64,000 bases of DNA from Planctomycetota bacterium (GTDB taxonomy: Bacteria > Planctomycetota > UBA1135 > GCA-002686595): NCBI GenBank assembly GCA_016795325.1, contig JAEUHY010000045.1, positions 62,001 to 126,000 of the forward strand, given 5' to 3'. The notes beneath the pieces were generated by a model, which saw nothing but the letters and a program-made list of their open reading frames with translations, made no database searches and was not told where the DNA came from. Made by a program: the position numbers and the translations under genes. Positions 39,995 through 47,865 of the stretch are shown here, in pieces (the stretch's first letter is position 1; each line of letters begins with the position of its first letter).

Positions 39995-41058
39995 TTCGCG
40001 CCTCCGCGCCCCGCCTCTGCAGCGTCGATAAACACGTCCATCTGCTGGCCGGGGAACACCGGCAGCGCATCGGCCGGGAAGCTGTAGATCACCTGCAGCA
40101 CGCGCGTATCGACGCGCTCGACCGGATCACCCGTGAGCGAACGCTTGGGCACGACGTACGGATCGACGCGCACGAACTCGAGCGACGTCGAGAGCTGCGG
40201 ATTGCCGCGCACGAAGCCCCTTCCAACCGCTCCCCGTTGCACGCGCCACGCATCGCTCTCGTCGACGTCGACGCGCACGTGCAAGCGAGTGAGATCGCCC
40301 ATCAGGATCGGAGGCGTGCGCGAGCCGGCGTCGGCGTACTCGCCTACGCGCACGTTGACTTGCAGCACACTGCCGTCGATCGGCGCGCGCACGATCAGGC
40401 GCTCGAGTTCGACCTCGACTTGTTCGAGCATCGCCTGCGCCGCGGCGAGCTGCGCGCGCGCCACGTCGACCTCGGGCTTCCACGCGCCCGCCTCGAGCTT
40501 CGCGAGCTGCGCCGTGAACGCTTCGAGGTTGGCCTCGGCGCTCTCGACCGCGTAGCGCCGCCGCGTGAGCTCCTCCGCGCTCACCGCGCGCTTGTCGGTG
40601 ACCGCATCGGCGAGCGCCAACTTCGCGCGCGCGTCGTCGAGTGCAGTCTGAGCCGCGCGCACTGCCGCACGCGCCGGCGGTAGGTCCTCCACCCGCGGCA
40701 GCGCCTCCAAACGCGCGACCGCCGCCCGCGCGGCCTCGACCTCGGCGCGGCGCACCGCGGCGAGCGCACGTCGATCGCGGTCGTCCAGACGCAGCAGCAC
40801 GTCGCCGCGCTTCACACGTTGTCCGCGCACGGCCGGCGCTTCGAGCACCAGGCCGCTCAACGGCGTGCTGACGGCGATGTTCTCGCTCGCGGCCTCGATC
40901 AAGCCCGCGCCCGCGATCTGCGCGCGGAACGGCGACGCAGCCGGCTCGGCGATCGGCGGCATCGCCGCCAGCCGCTGGTTGCTGTTGGTGACGGTGTAGG
41001 CCGCGGCGACGAGGCCGGCGAGGCTGAGCGCAGGAAGCAGGTACTTGCGGATGAACAT
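39991..41058 (-). CDS. HlyD/DevB-type periplasmic adaptor
   Basis: A 355-residue membrane-fusion protein. An N-terminal anchor (FIRKYLLPALSLAGLVAAAY) is followed by a lipoyl-like half (GLIEAASENIAVSTPLSG, RVKRGDVLLRLDDRD), a long alpha-hairpin (about residues 100-210), the second lipoyl half (LIVRAPIDGSVLQVNVRVGE) and a beta-barrel (LHVRVDVDESDAWRV). This is the DevB subtype that pairs with a DevC-like permease and DevA-like ATPase. The ATG at 41058 lies 2 nt from the stop of the ATPase gene. It bridges the inner-membrane transporter and the TolC-like channel. Confidence 0.9.
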   Translation of the reverse strand: MFIRKYLLPALSLAGLVAAAYTVTNSNQRLAAMPPIAEPAASPFRAQIAGAGLIEAASENIAVSTPLSGLVLEAPAVRGQRVKRGDVLLRLDDRDRRALAAVRRAEVEAARAAVARLEALPRVEDLPPARAAVRAAQTALDDARAKLALADAVTDKRAVSAEELTRRRYAVESAEANLEAFTAQLAKLEAGAWKPEVDVARAQLAAAQAMLEQVEVELERLIVRAPIDGSVLQVNVRVGEYADAGSRTPPILMGDLTRLHVRVDVDESDAWRVQRGAVGRGFVRGNPQLSTSLEFVRVDPYVVPKRSLTGDPVERVDTRVLQVIYSFPADALPVFPGQQMDVFIDAAEAGRGGAK

Positions 41059-41060
41059 GG

Positions 41061-41777
41061 TCAGTGGCTCGAAGGTGCGGACTCGACGCGTTCGACGCGT
41101 CCGTCGTCCATGTGGGCGATGCGATCGGCGAGGGCGAAGATGCGCGAGTCGTGCGTGACGACGAGCAGCGCGCGGTCGTCGCGGGAAGCGACGGAGCGCA
41201 GCAGCTCCATCACGCGTTGGCCGGTTTCGTGGTCGAGCGCGCTGGTGGGCTCGTCGCACACGACCAGCCGCGGCTCGTGCACCAGCGCGCGCGCGATTGC
41301 CACACGCTGCTGCTGTCCCCCGGAGAGTTGCGCGGGAAGCGAGCGCGTGCGCGCGCCCAGGTCGACGCGCTCGAGCATCGTCGCCGCGCGCTTGAGCGCC
41401 GCGTCGTGCCCTTCGCCGAGGATCATCAGCGGCACGGCCACGTTCTCGGCCGCGGTCAGCGTCGGCACGAGGTTGAGCGCCTGGAACACGAAGCCGACGT
41501 TGCGGCCGCGCCACGCGGCGCGTTTGCGCTCGCCCCAGCTCGCGACGTCGTCGCCGAACACGTGGCACGAACCGCTCGTGCGGTCGAGCGTCCCGGCGAT
41601 CACGCTGATCAGCGTGGTCTTGCCGCAGCCCGACGGACCGACGAGGTAGGTCATCTCGCCCGTGCGCACGTCGAGGTCGACGCCGCGCAGGGCCTGGACG
41701 GCGTTTTCGCCTTGTCCGTACTGCTTGGTGAGCGCGCGGCAGTCGACCGCGAGCGTGTGGCGCGTGGTGGTGTTCAT
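41061..41777 (-). CDS. ABC transporter ATP-binding protein (DevA/MacB-type)
   Basis: A 238-residue nucleotide-binding subunit with Walker A GPSGCGKTT, Q-loop VFQALNLVP, signature LSGGQQQRVAIARAL, Walker B VVCDEPTSALD and switch His in VVTHDSR. It energises the adjacent FtsX-type permease. Only 4 nt separate it from the permease stop. MacB/DevA-type ATPases drive mechanotransmission-style export of lipids, glycolipids, peptides or drugs, not import. Confidence 0.95.
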   Translation of the reverse strand: MNTTTRHTLAVDCRALTKQYGQGENAVQALRGVDLDVRTGEMTYLVGPSGCGKTTLISVIAGTLDRTSGSCHVFGDDVASWGERKRAAWRGRNVGFVFQALNLVPTLTAAENVAVPLMILGEGHDAALKRAATMLERVDLGARTRSLPAQLSGGQQQRVAIARALVHEPRLVVCDEPTSALDHETGQRVMELLRSVASRDDRALLVVTHDSRIFALADRIAHMDDGRVERVESAPSSH

Positions 41778-41781
41778 CGCA

Positions 41782-42942
41782 TCAACCTTTGAAGACCACG
41801 GCGGGTTCGAGACGCAGCACGCGCGAGATCGACAGCGCGGCCGCGAACAGGCAGCAGATGAGGATCGCGATCCCGCCGAACACCGGCACCTGCCAAGCCA
41901 TGTTGAAGGCGAGCTCGGACTTCTCGAGGAAGTTGCCGCTCAGCGCGGTGAGCCCGACGCCGATGCCGAAGCCCACGAACGCGGCGAACAGCACCTGCGC
42001 AGCGACCATGCGCAGCAACATGAAGTTGCTCGCGCCCATGGCCTTCATCGCGGCGAAGGAGCGCTGGTTGTCGAGGATGAAGTTGTAGAGCAGCTGCCCG
42101 GAGATCAGCACGCCGATCACGAAGCCCAGCGCGATCGTGATTCCGAAGTTCGCGAGGATGCCCGTCTTGCGCAGGATGAACTCCTCGGAGCGCGCTTCGA
42201 ATCCCGCTTCCGTGTACGCCTGCAGTCCGCTCAGCTCGCTGATCTTCGCCGCCACCGCGTCGTGGTCGTAGCCCGGCTTCACGCGGGCGAGCACGAAGTT
42301 GAGCATGCGACGTTCGGGCGGCGCGATGGCCAGTGCGCGCGTGTACGTCGTGTAGATCAGCGGATCCCAGAAGAACTCCGTCGTGCGGCGGTAGCGGCCC
42401 ACGACCACCATCTCGTGGTCGTTCAGATCGAGCCGGTCGCCGACCTGCAACGGGCGCTTGCTCGTGTCGCCCAACGCCTCGCGGATGGCGAGCTCGTCCT
42501 GCGCGTCCGCCGCGTCGATCAACACGGCGCGGTCCTGCCGCAGCGCTTCGAGCGCGCCGCTCTCGATGATCGGCGGCGCGCCGAGCAAAGTCGCGTCGTC
42601 GAGCCCGATCACGCGCACCACGACGCGCGTGCCGTCGCTCAGGCGGCACGGCATGTACGCCTTGTACATCGGCACGGCCCACTCGACGCCTTCGACGCCG
42701 CGCACGCGCAGCAGCGAGCTGTCGAGCATCGTCTTGCGGTCCTCGGTGAACTCGACCTGCTTGTCCATCACCCACAGGTCGGCCTGGCCGGTGTCGCGGA
42801 TCCACGCGCCCGTGCGCAGCACGAAGCCGGCGAAGATCGAACCTTGCTGCGTGATGAGCAGCGTCGCGAAGGCGAGGCCCGCGACCAGGCCCGCGTACTT
42901 GAGCTTGTCGCCCAGCAGCATGCGCAGCGCGATGCGGATCAC
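41782..42942 (-). CDS. FtsX-like ABC permease (DevC-type)
   Basis: 386 residues with the MacB/FtsX/DevC layout. One N-terminal helix (GLVAGLAFATLLITQQGSIF) is followed by a periplasmic domain of about 200 residues (RTGAWIRDTGQADLWV, LDLNDHEMVVVGRY), then three C-terminal helices (FGITIALGFVIGVLISGQLL, VLFAAFVGFGIGVGLTAL, PVFGGIAILICCLFAAALS) with the NQRSFAAMKAMGASN coupling segment. The GTG start at 42942 overlaps the TetR stop by 4 nt (GTGA). It forms a homodimeric exporter with the next gene product. The exported substrate is unknown. Confidence 0.88.
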   Translation of the reverse strand: MIRIALRMLLGDKLKYAGLVAGLAFATLLITQQGSIFAGFVLRTGAWIRDTGQADLWVMDKQVEFTEDRKTMLDSSLLRVRGVEGVEWAVPMYKAYMPCRLSDGTRVVVRVIGLDDATLLGAPPIIESGALEALRQDRAVLIDAADAQDELAIREALGDTSKRPLQVGDRLDLNDHEMVVVGRYRRTTEFFWDPLIYTTYTRALAIAPPERRMLNFVLARVKPGYDHDAVAAKISELSGLQAYTEAGFEARSEEFILRKTGILANFGITIALGFVIGVLISGQLLYNFILDNQRSFAAMKAMGASNFMLLRMVAAQVLFAAFVGFGIGVGLTALSGNFLEKSELAFNMAWQVPVFGGIAILICCLFAAALSISRVLRLEPAVVFKG

Positions 42943-43601
42943 GGCTGCACCGCCTTCTTGCCGCGGCCCACGGGCGCCGGCGTCGTCATTCCGTCGAGAA
43001 GTCCGTCGATCATGGCTCGTGTGCGAGCGGCGATGTCGCGCCACTCGACCCAGTTGTCGCTCGCGTGTGTGATCTGCAACGACGCCACGCCGTGCACGCC
43101 CGCCCAGAAGGTCTGCGCGGCCAGGTCGGCGTCGCGGTACAGCTCGCGCATGCGTCCGCGTTCGATCGCCTCCTGCACGCTCAGGCGCAGGAACGCGTAC
43201 CCGTCACGGTGCGGATCTCCGCGGCGCTGCAACGCGTCCTCGTCGTGCTCGAGGTCGTTCGGCGTCATGAACATCAGCCGGTAGTGCTGCGGGTGCTCGA
43301 GCGCGAAGCGCACGTAGCCGTGCCCGAGCAGGCGAACACGCTCGACGGGATCCGCCACCGTCTGGAGCGTCGAGAGCTGCGCGCTGAACACGTCGAAGTC
43401 GCGCTTGCACAACGTGCGGATCAGGTCGTCCTTGTCCTGGAAGTGCCCGTAGATCGCCGCCGGCGTGTACTCGATCGCCTCGGCGATCTTGCGCAGGGTC
43501 ACCGCCTCGTAGCCGTGCGTCGCGAACAGCTCGCGCGCGGCGTCGAGGATCTTGTCGTGCAGCTCTTGGCGCTCACGCGCGCGGCGGTCGGCGGACGTCA
43601 T
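42939..43601 (-). CDS. TetR-family regulator of the exporter operon
   Basis: 220 residues. The helix-turn-helix domain reads LHDKILDAARELFATHGYEA then LRKIAEAIEYTPAAIYGHF. The C-terminal ligand domain begins around residue 90 (VRLLGHGYVRFALEHPQHYR), a pattern shared with TetR regulators of efflux systems. It is the first gene of a five-gene minus-strand operon and overlaps the permease start, so it most likely represses its own operon. A candidate operator lies 20-39 nt upstream of its start. Confidence 0.9.
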   Translation of the reverse strand: MTSADRRARERQELHDKILDAARELFATHGYEAVTLRKIAEAIEYTPAAIYGHFQDKDDLIRTLCKRDFDVFSAQLSTLQTVADPVERVRLLGHGYVRFALEHPQHYRLMFMTPNDLEHDEDALQRRGDPHRDGYAFLRLSVQEAIERGRMRELYRDADLAAQTFWAGVHGVASLQITHASDNWVEWRDIAARTRAMIDGLLDGMTTPAPVGRGKKAVQP

Positions 43602-43620
43602 GGTGAGCGCGGTTTATCGA

Positions 43621-43640
43621 CTGAACGTTGTTTAGTTCAA
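43621..43640. promoter_or_regulatory. candidate TetR operator
   Basis: Inverted repeat TGAAC-N8-GTTCA (43622-43626 and 43635-43639) in an unusually AT-rich patch just upstream of the TetR gene start at 43601. Its position in the expected promoter region of an autoregulated TetR operon supports the call; the sequence alone cannot prove binding. Confidence 0.45.
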
Positions 43641-43746
43641 GGGCGCAGTTCACCGCTCTGCTCGCGTTAGATGCGGTCCGCGTGCGCTAAAGCGTTGTCC
43701 CACTGGCGGTTGTGCGCGTGGACGCAAGCCGCCCGCGCTCCGCCCG

Positions 43747-44073
43747 TCAGTCCGTCTGACCCGCCAGGAAGGCCAGGACCGCCCGATCCTCGCCCGCGTC
43801 GCCCTCGGCGTGAGCCTCGAGGAAGCTCAGCCACTCGAGCGCGCGCGCCGCGCCGTGCTCGCCCCGCAGCTGGGGCGCGAGGTCCTCGACCTCGTGGCAC
43901 CCGGCGCAGTGGCGCGCCCACAACTCAGCGCCTGAGAGCGTGGTCGGCGGCGACGGCGCCACCGCTGGCGGGCCGCGTCGCGGCGTCGGAGCCAGCCAGG
44001 CGGCCAGCGCGGCGCACACGAGCAGCGCGAGACCGAATCCGGCCGCGGTCCGTCGCACGGTGGTCACACGCAT
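43747..44073 (-). CDS. small membrane-anchored or secreted c-type cytochrome
   Basis: 108 residues with an N-terminal hydrophobic export or anchor segment (GFGLALLVCAALAAWLA), a Pro-rich linker and a single haem-c site CAGCH (about residue 56). The distal methionine is not obvious; the remainder (PQLRGEHGAARALEW and so on) is short. It would shuttle or accept electrons in the periplasm. Its start lies 12 nt beyond the stop of the flavocytochrome-like gene, so the two form a minus-strand operon and the reductase may be its electron partner. Confidence 0.82.
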   Translation of the reverse strand: MRVTTVRRTAAGFGLALLVCAALAAWLAPTPRRGPPAVAPSPPTTLSGAELWARHCAGCHEVEDLAPQLRGEHGAARALEWLSFLEAHAEGDAGEDRAVLAFLAGQTD

Positions 44074-44085
44074 CGTTGGACTCCC

Positions 44086-45372
44086 CTACACCATGTCGAA
44101 GCGTTCGGTGTGGACCTGCGAGGGCGGGAGGCCGAGCTCGTGCGCGAGGCGCTCGAAGAGCTCCATCATCGGCGCCGGCCCGCACACGAACACGTGCGTG
44201 AAGCGCAGGTCCGCGGGCAGGCGGCGGCGCAGCAGCTCGGCCGAGAGCAAGCCCGTCTCGCAGCGTTCTCCCGGCGCGGGCTCTTCGAACACGAACACGA
44301 CCTCGAGCGCCAGTTCGTTCTGCAGTCGCTCGAGTTCGTCGGCGAACATCGCCGTCGCGCGGCAGCGCGCCGCGAAGAACAGCGTCACCGGCCGCCGGTC
44401 GCCGCGGTCGCGCATCGCGAGCAGGATCGAGCGCATCGGCGTGACTCCGATGCCGCCCGCGACCAGCACGAGCCGCGCCGCCGCGCAGGTGTCCGGCGTG
44501 AAGGCCCCGAACGGACCGTCGATGCGCACGCGCGCGCCGGGCTGGAGCGCGGGCACGGCCACACTCGACCAGTCGCCCAGCGCCTTGATCGCAAGCTCGA
44601 GCGTGCGTCCACCGTCCAACTCGGGCGACGAAGCGATCGAGATCGGGTGTTCTTGCGCCACCAGGCCGGTGCACGCGGTCGCGAGCCACACGAACTGTCC
44701 GGGTGCGAAGCGCAGTCCGTCGTGGCCGACGGCCTTCAGCACCAGCGTGCGCGTGCGTGCGCCTTCGTCGCGATTCTCGACGAGCTCCCACTCGCGCTGT
44801 GCGAGCACCGCGGGGCGCAGAGCCCTTTGTGCGAAGAGCGCTCCGAGCGCGAGCGTGGTGTAGGTCGCCACCAATGCGAACAGCGGACCCTCGCGTGCGA
44901 AGGGCGCGAGATGCCAAGCGAGCAGAACGACGAGCGCGACCGCCAACCCGCGGTGTGCGACGAGCCACAGCTCGTAGGACCAGCGCAGTTCGCGCCGCCA
45001 GACCGAGGTAACGATCAACGCCAGCGCCGCGAGAAGGGCGAGCAGGCCCGAGCGCTGGAGCGACGCGCCGGCGAACCAGCTGGAGGGTTCAGGCGAGACG
45101 ACGAGCACGTGCAGCGCGGCGAAACCGAGCGCAGTGATTCCCATGGCGCGGTGGAACAAGAGCAGCGCATCGGAACCGAATGCGGCGGCCGCGGCGCGCA
45201 CGCGCGTCACCAGTCCGAATTCGAGCGCGAACAGCGCAAAGGCGATCCAGCCGCTCGCCGCGCCGAAACCGGCGCGAAAGTCATTCCACGACGGGCCGCG
45301 CACCACGCTCGCGACGAGCAACGGCGCGAGCACCGCGAGCGCGTACACGGTGAACCATGCGACGGAGCGCAT
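44086..45372 (-). CDS. ferric-reductase-like transmembrane flavocytochrome
   Basis: 428 residues. Six membrane helices carry two histidine pairs each 14 residues apart (His74/His88 in FHRAMG...LHV, His140/His154 in AHRGLA...AWH), the bis-haem arrangement of ferric reductase/NOX/YedZ-like proteins. The C-terminal half is a ferredoxin-reductase-type domain: FAPGQFVWLA and HPISIASSPE for FAD, GGIGVTPMRS and FVCGPAPMM for NAD(P)H. It moves electrons from cytosolic NAD(P)H across the membrane. The acceptor could be ferric iron, oxygen or the adjacent cytochrome c. ATG 45372 gives a membrane helix at once. Confidence 0.88.
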   Translation of the reverse strand: MRSVAWFTVYALAVLAPLLVASVVRGPSWNDFRAGFGAASGWIAFALFALEFGLVTRVRAAAAAFGSDALLLFHRAMGITALGFAALHVLVVSPEPSSWFAGASLQRSGLLALLAALALIVTSVWRRELRWSYELWLVAHRGLAVALVVLLAWHLAPFAREGPLFALVATYTTLALGALFAQRALRPAVLAQREWELVENRDEGARTRTLVLKAVGHDGLRFAPGQFVWLATACTGLVAQEHPISIASSPELDGGRTLELAIKALGDWSSVAVPALQPGARVRIDGPFGAFTPDTCAAARLVLVAGGIGVTPMRSILLAMRDRGDRRPVTLFFAARCRATAMFADELERLQNELALEVVFVFEEPAPGERCETGLLSAELLRRRLPADLRFTHVFVCGPAPMMELFERLAHELGLPPSQVHTERFDMV

Positions 45373-45622
45373 GCTCGCGATGTCGCACGCCGCGCCGCGC
45401 ACCACAATCGGCTCGACTGCGCACGCCAGGCGGGCTTCAGCGCCGGCCGCTGCGCACAAGTCGGTACGCGAAACAGGACGGATTTCGCGAATCCTCTGCG
45501 ACGCTCGACACCTCTGCTCGGTCGGCGGCGCGACGCGCGCTGCCGCTCCGGCGCCCGAGCGCTCCAAGCGCGGCCCGGCGCTCTCCAACAACCGCATCGT
45601 CTTCCTCCATCGGGACCTCGCC

Positions 45623-45835
45623 ATGTCCAAGCTGCTGCCCGTCAACGAACATCCCGCCGAACGTGTCGTGCGCGTCGTCGGCGGCCTCGCCGTCCTGTCG
45701 CTGGCCTTCGTCGGACCGCAGACACCGTGGGCCTACCTCGGTGCGATCCCGGTGCTCACCGGCCTCATCGGCAGCTGCCCGCTGTACACGCTGCTGGGCC
45801 TCTCGACCTGCCCGCTGAGCGGCGCGAAACGCTGA
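45623..45835 (+). CDS. DUF2892/YgaP-type small membrane protein
   Basis: A 70-residue protein with the DUF2892 signature: NEHPAERVVRVVGGLAVLSL, a second helix WAYLGAIPVLTGLIG, and the closing SCPLYTLLGLSTCP with two cysteines. These small two-helix membrane proteins are related to the membrane part of the rhodanese YgaP and tend to occur with redox or sulfur genes. It starts a plus-strand operon with an ECF sigma factor (12 nt downstream) and anti-sigma factor, divergent from the flavocytochrome. Confidence 0.87.
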   Translation: MSKLLPVNEHPAERVVRVVGGLAVLSLAFVGPQTPWAYLGAIPVLTGLIGSCPLYTLLGLSTCPLSGAKR

Positions 45836-45846
45836 ACGCGAGCCGC

Positions 45847-46416
45847 GTGAGCGTCAGCGATCGAGAGCTGCTGCAGCGCAGCGCGAGCGGCGACCGCGCC
45901 GCGTTCGACGCGTTCGTCGAACGCCACGGCGCCGACGTGTTCCGCTACGCGCGCTGGGTCGCGGGCGACGAGACGGACGCCGAAGACGTGCTGCAACAGA
46001 CCTTCCTCGACGCCTGGAACGCGGCGGGCGATGCACGGGCCGAGAACGGCGCGCGAGCTTGGCTTGTGTCGATTGCGCGGCGCAACGCGCTGCGGGTCTC
46101 GAGTCGGCGCGGCGCCGCGCGCGAGCAATCGCTCGAGGAGCTCGGTGAACTCGCCGGGTTCGGCGACCCCGAGCACACTCCCGAGCGAGTCGCGCGCGCC
46201 GCCGAGCAGCGCGGGCTCGTCGAGGACGCTCTCGCCGCGCTGGAGCCCGAGGAGCGCGAAATCCTGGTCCTGCGCGATGTCGAGGAACTGCCGGGCGCGA
46301 GCGTGGCCGAGCTGCTCGGGCTCAGCCTCGCCGCCCAGAAGAGTCGATTGCACCGCGCGCGTCTGCGGCTCGCGGCGCAGCTGCGTCGCCACTGCGGATT
46401 GGAGCAGCAAGCATGA
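45847..46416 (+). CDS. ECF RNA polymerase sigma factor
   Basis: 189-residue group IV sigma factor. Sigma2 reads FVERHGADVFRYARWVAGDE then AEDVLQQTFLDAW. Sigma4 reads LEPEEREILVLRDVEELPG then VAELLGLSLAAQKSRLHRAR. It starts at a GTG, 11 nt after the previous stop, and ends in an ATGA overlap with the zinc-finger anti-sigma gene, the usual coupling of ECF regulator pairs. It likely controls its own operon and the surrounding redox genes in response to oxidative or envelope stress; this is inference from context. Confidence 0.93.
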   Translation: MSVSDRELLQRSASGDRAAFDAFVERHGADVFRYARWVAGDETDAEDVLQQTFLDAWNAAGDARAENGARAWLVSIARRNALRVSSRRGAAREQSLEELGELAGFGDPEHTPERVARAAEQRGLVEDALAALEPEEREILVLRDVEELPGASVAELLGLSLAAQKSRLHRARLRLAAQLRRHCGLEQQA

Positions 46417-46676
46417 GGGGAGAGCGTGAAATCGGCGGCTTGCGCTGCAGCCAGGTGCTGGCCCAGCTGTCGGAGTACTTCGACGGCGAGCTCGGCGACC
46501 TCGAACGCGGTCGACTCGAAGCGCACGTCCGCGAGTGCGACCACTGCGCGCGCTTCGGCGGCGTGTTCGCAGCAGCCGTGCGCGCTCTGCACACCAAGCT
46601 CCGCGCCAGCGCACTCGCGCCCGCTGTGCGTGAGCGCTTGCGTGCAAGGCTCGAACTGCCGCCGCGGCGCACGTGA
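46413..46676 (+). CDS. zinc-finger (zf-HC2) anti-sigma factor
   Basis: 87 residues. CSQVLAQLSEYFDGEL and HVRECDHCARF give the Cys...HxxxCxxC zinc site of ZAS-type anti-sigma factors. No membrane helix follows, so this is a soluble, redox-responsive type like RsrA. It overlaps the sigma gene by 4 nt (ATGA). The last third of the gene (from 46581) recurs almost exactly 200 nt downstream, suggesting a recent duplication; both copies retain the stop. Confidence 0.85.
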   Translation: MRGEREIGGLRCSQVLAQLSEYFDGELGDLERGRLEAHVRECDHCARFGGVFAAAVRALHTKLRASALAPAVRERLRARLELPPRRT

Positions 46677-46697
46677 GCTGCGATGCGAGCAGCTCGC
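46581..46697 (+). repeat. direct repeat, copy 1 (3' end of anti-sigma gene)
   Basis: 117 nt covering the last 32 codons of the anti-sigma gene, its stop and 21 nt beyond. It matches 46782-46899 almost perfectly. Confidence 0.88.
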
Positions 46698-46781
46698 TCG
46701 TTCCGTGCGTACGCGCTCCGCGCGCGGTCGTGTCGCCGTGCTAGTTCCTTACGGACGCTGTGGGCGCTTGCACATGCAGTC

Positions 46782-46899
46782 CGCGCTCTGCACACCAAGC
46801 TCCGCGCCAGCGCACTCGCGCCCGCTGTGCGTGAGCGCCTTGCATGCAAGGCTCGAACTGCCGCCGCGGCGCACGTGAGCTGCGATGCGAGCAGCTCGC
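46782..46899 (+). repeat. direct repeat, copy 2 (duplicated anti-sigma 3' end)
   Basis: 118 nt nearly identical to 46581-46697. It differs by one inserted C (GCGCTTGCGTG in copy 1, GCGCCTTGCATG in copy 2) and a substitution. The indel shifts the frame, so this copy cannot encode the same C terminus. It occupies most of the 301-nt gap between the anti-sigma gene and deoC; nothing else was recognised there. Confidence 0.88.
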
Positions 46900-46977
46900 G
46901 CTTCGGCGCCTGCTGGCTCCGCGCCGCTTCGCGCAGCGCGTGGTCCGCAGCAAGCGCTCTAGCGGCCCGGCGCTCGT

Positions 46978-47865
46978 TCAGTACGTGCTGGTCGACGCGC
47001 CGCCGCGCACGATCGCAACCGAAGCCGAGGCGCCGATACGCGTGGCGCCGGCGGCGATCATCTCCTTGGCGGTCTTCGCGTCGCGCACGCCGCCCGAGGC
47101 CTTGACGCCCATCACGTCGCCGACCGTCTGGCGCATGAGCGCGATGTCGTGCGCCGTCGCGCCGCCCTTGTTGAAGCCGGTCGAGGTCTTCACGAAGTCC
47201 GCGCCGGCGCGTTTGGACGCGTTGCAGGCGCGCACCTTCTCGTCGTCGTTCAACAGACACGTCTCGAGGATCACCTTGAGCCGCGCGCCGTGGCGATGGC
47301 ACACGTCGGCGACGGCCGCGATGTCGCGCTCGACCTTGTCGTCGGCGCCTGACTTCAGCCAGCCGACGTTGAGCACCATGTCGATCTCGCAGGCGCCGTC
47401 CTCGATCGCGGTGCGCGCCTCGTAGCACTTGGCCTCGGTCGACATCGCGCCGAGCGGGAAGCCGATCACCGAGCACACCAGCACGCCCGAGCCGCCGAGG
47501 ATCTCGGCGCAACGCTTCACGTAGCTGCCGTTCACGCACACGCTGGCGAACTTGTTCGCGAGCGCTTCGGCGCACAGCTTGTCGATCTCCTGGATCGTCG
47601 CCTCGGGCTTGAGCAGCGTGTGGTCGATGTACTTCGCCATCGACGTGAGCTGCGGCGCCGGGCAACCGCAGAAGCCCAGGCGGCAGGCGCCGGCGTCGAC
47701 CACCGCGCGCGTGCGCTCGGGGCAGTACTCGACCTCGACCGTGGCGCAGCCCCAGGCCGAGAGCGACTCAGGACCGTGCTCGAGGATCTGCTTGCCGATC
47801 TCCGTCAGGAGCGCTTCGAGCTCGGCCGGGCCGATCTGGCGCGGAATGGCGAGAGGCTTGGTCAT
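46978..47865 (-). CDS. deoC: deoxyribose-phosphate aldolase with N-terminal extension
   Basis: 295 residues; ordinary DeoC is about 220. The aldolase core begins at SMAKYIDHTLLKPEAT (about residue 75). It has VCSVIGFPLGAMSTEAK, EIDMVLNVGWLKSG, and the Schiff-base lysine Lys226 in DFVKTSTGF, with the assisting Lys255 in GVKASGGVR. It cleaves 2-deoxyribose 5-phosphate to acetaldehyde and glyceraldehyde 3-phosphate. The 75-residue leader (helical TEIGKQILEHG, then a Cys-rich CRLGFCGCPAP) is not part of the catalytic fold. It overlaps the rpiB stop by 4 nt (ATGA) and lies downstream of it in one operon. Confidence 0.92.
   Translation of the reverse strand: MTKPLAIPRQIGPAELEALLTEIGKQILEHGPESLSAWGCATVEVEYCPERTRAVVDAGACRLGFCGCPAPQLTSMAKYIDHTLLKPEATIQEIDKLCAEALANKFASVCVNGSYVKRCAEILGGSGVLVCSVIGFPLGAMSTEAKCYEARTAIEDGACEIDMVLNVGWLKSGADDKVERDIAAVADVCHRHGARLKVILETCLLNDDEKVRACNASKRAGADFVKTSTGFNKGGATAHDIALMRQTVGDVMGVKASGGVRDAKTAKEMIAAGATRIGASASVAIVRGGASTSTY

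Noticed and set aside
44110..45846. Upstream extension of the ECF sigma frame into a protein of more than 750 residues
   Set aside because: The extension is antisense to the flavocytochrome gene and overlaps the DUF2892 gene; the GTG at 45847 gives a standard ECF start.
46677..46977. Second, independent anti-sigma-like gene in the duplicated segment
   Set aside because: Only the 3' third is duplicated, the zinc-binding HxxxCxxC part is absent, and an indel shifts the frame.
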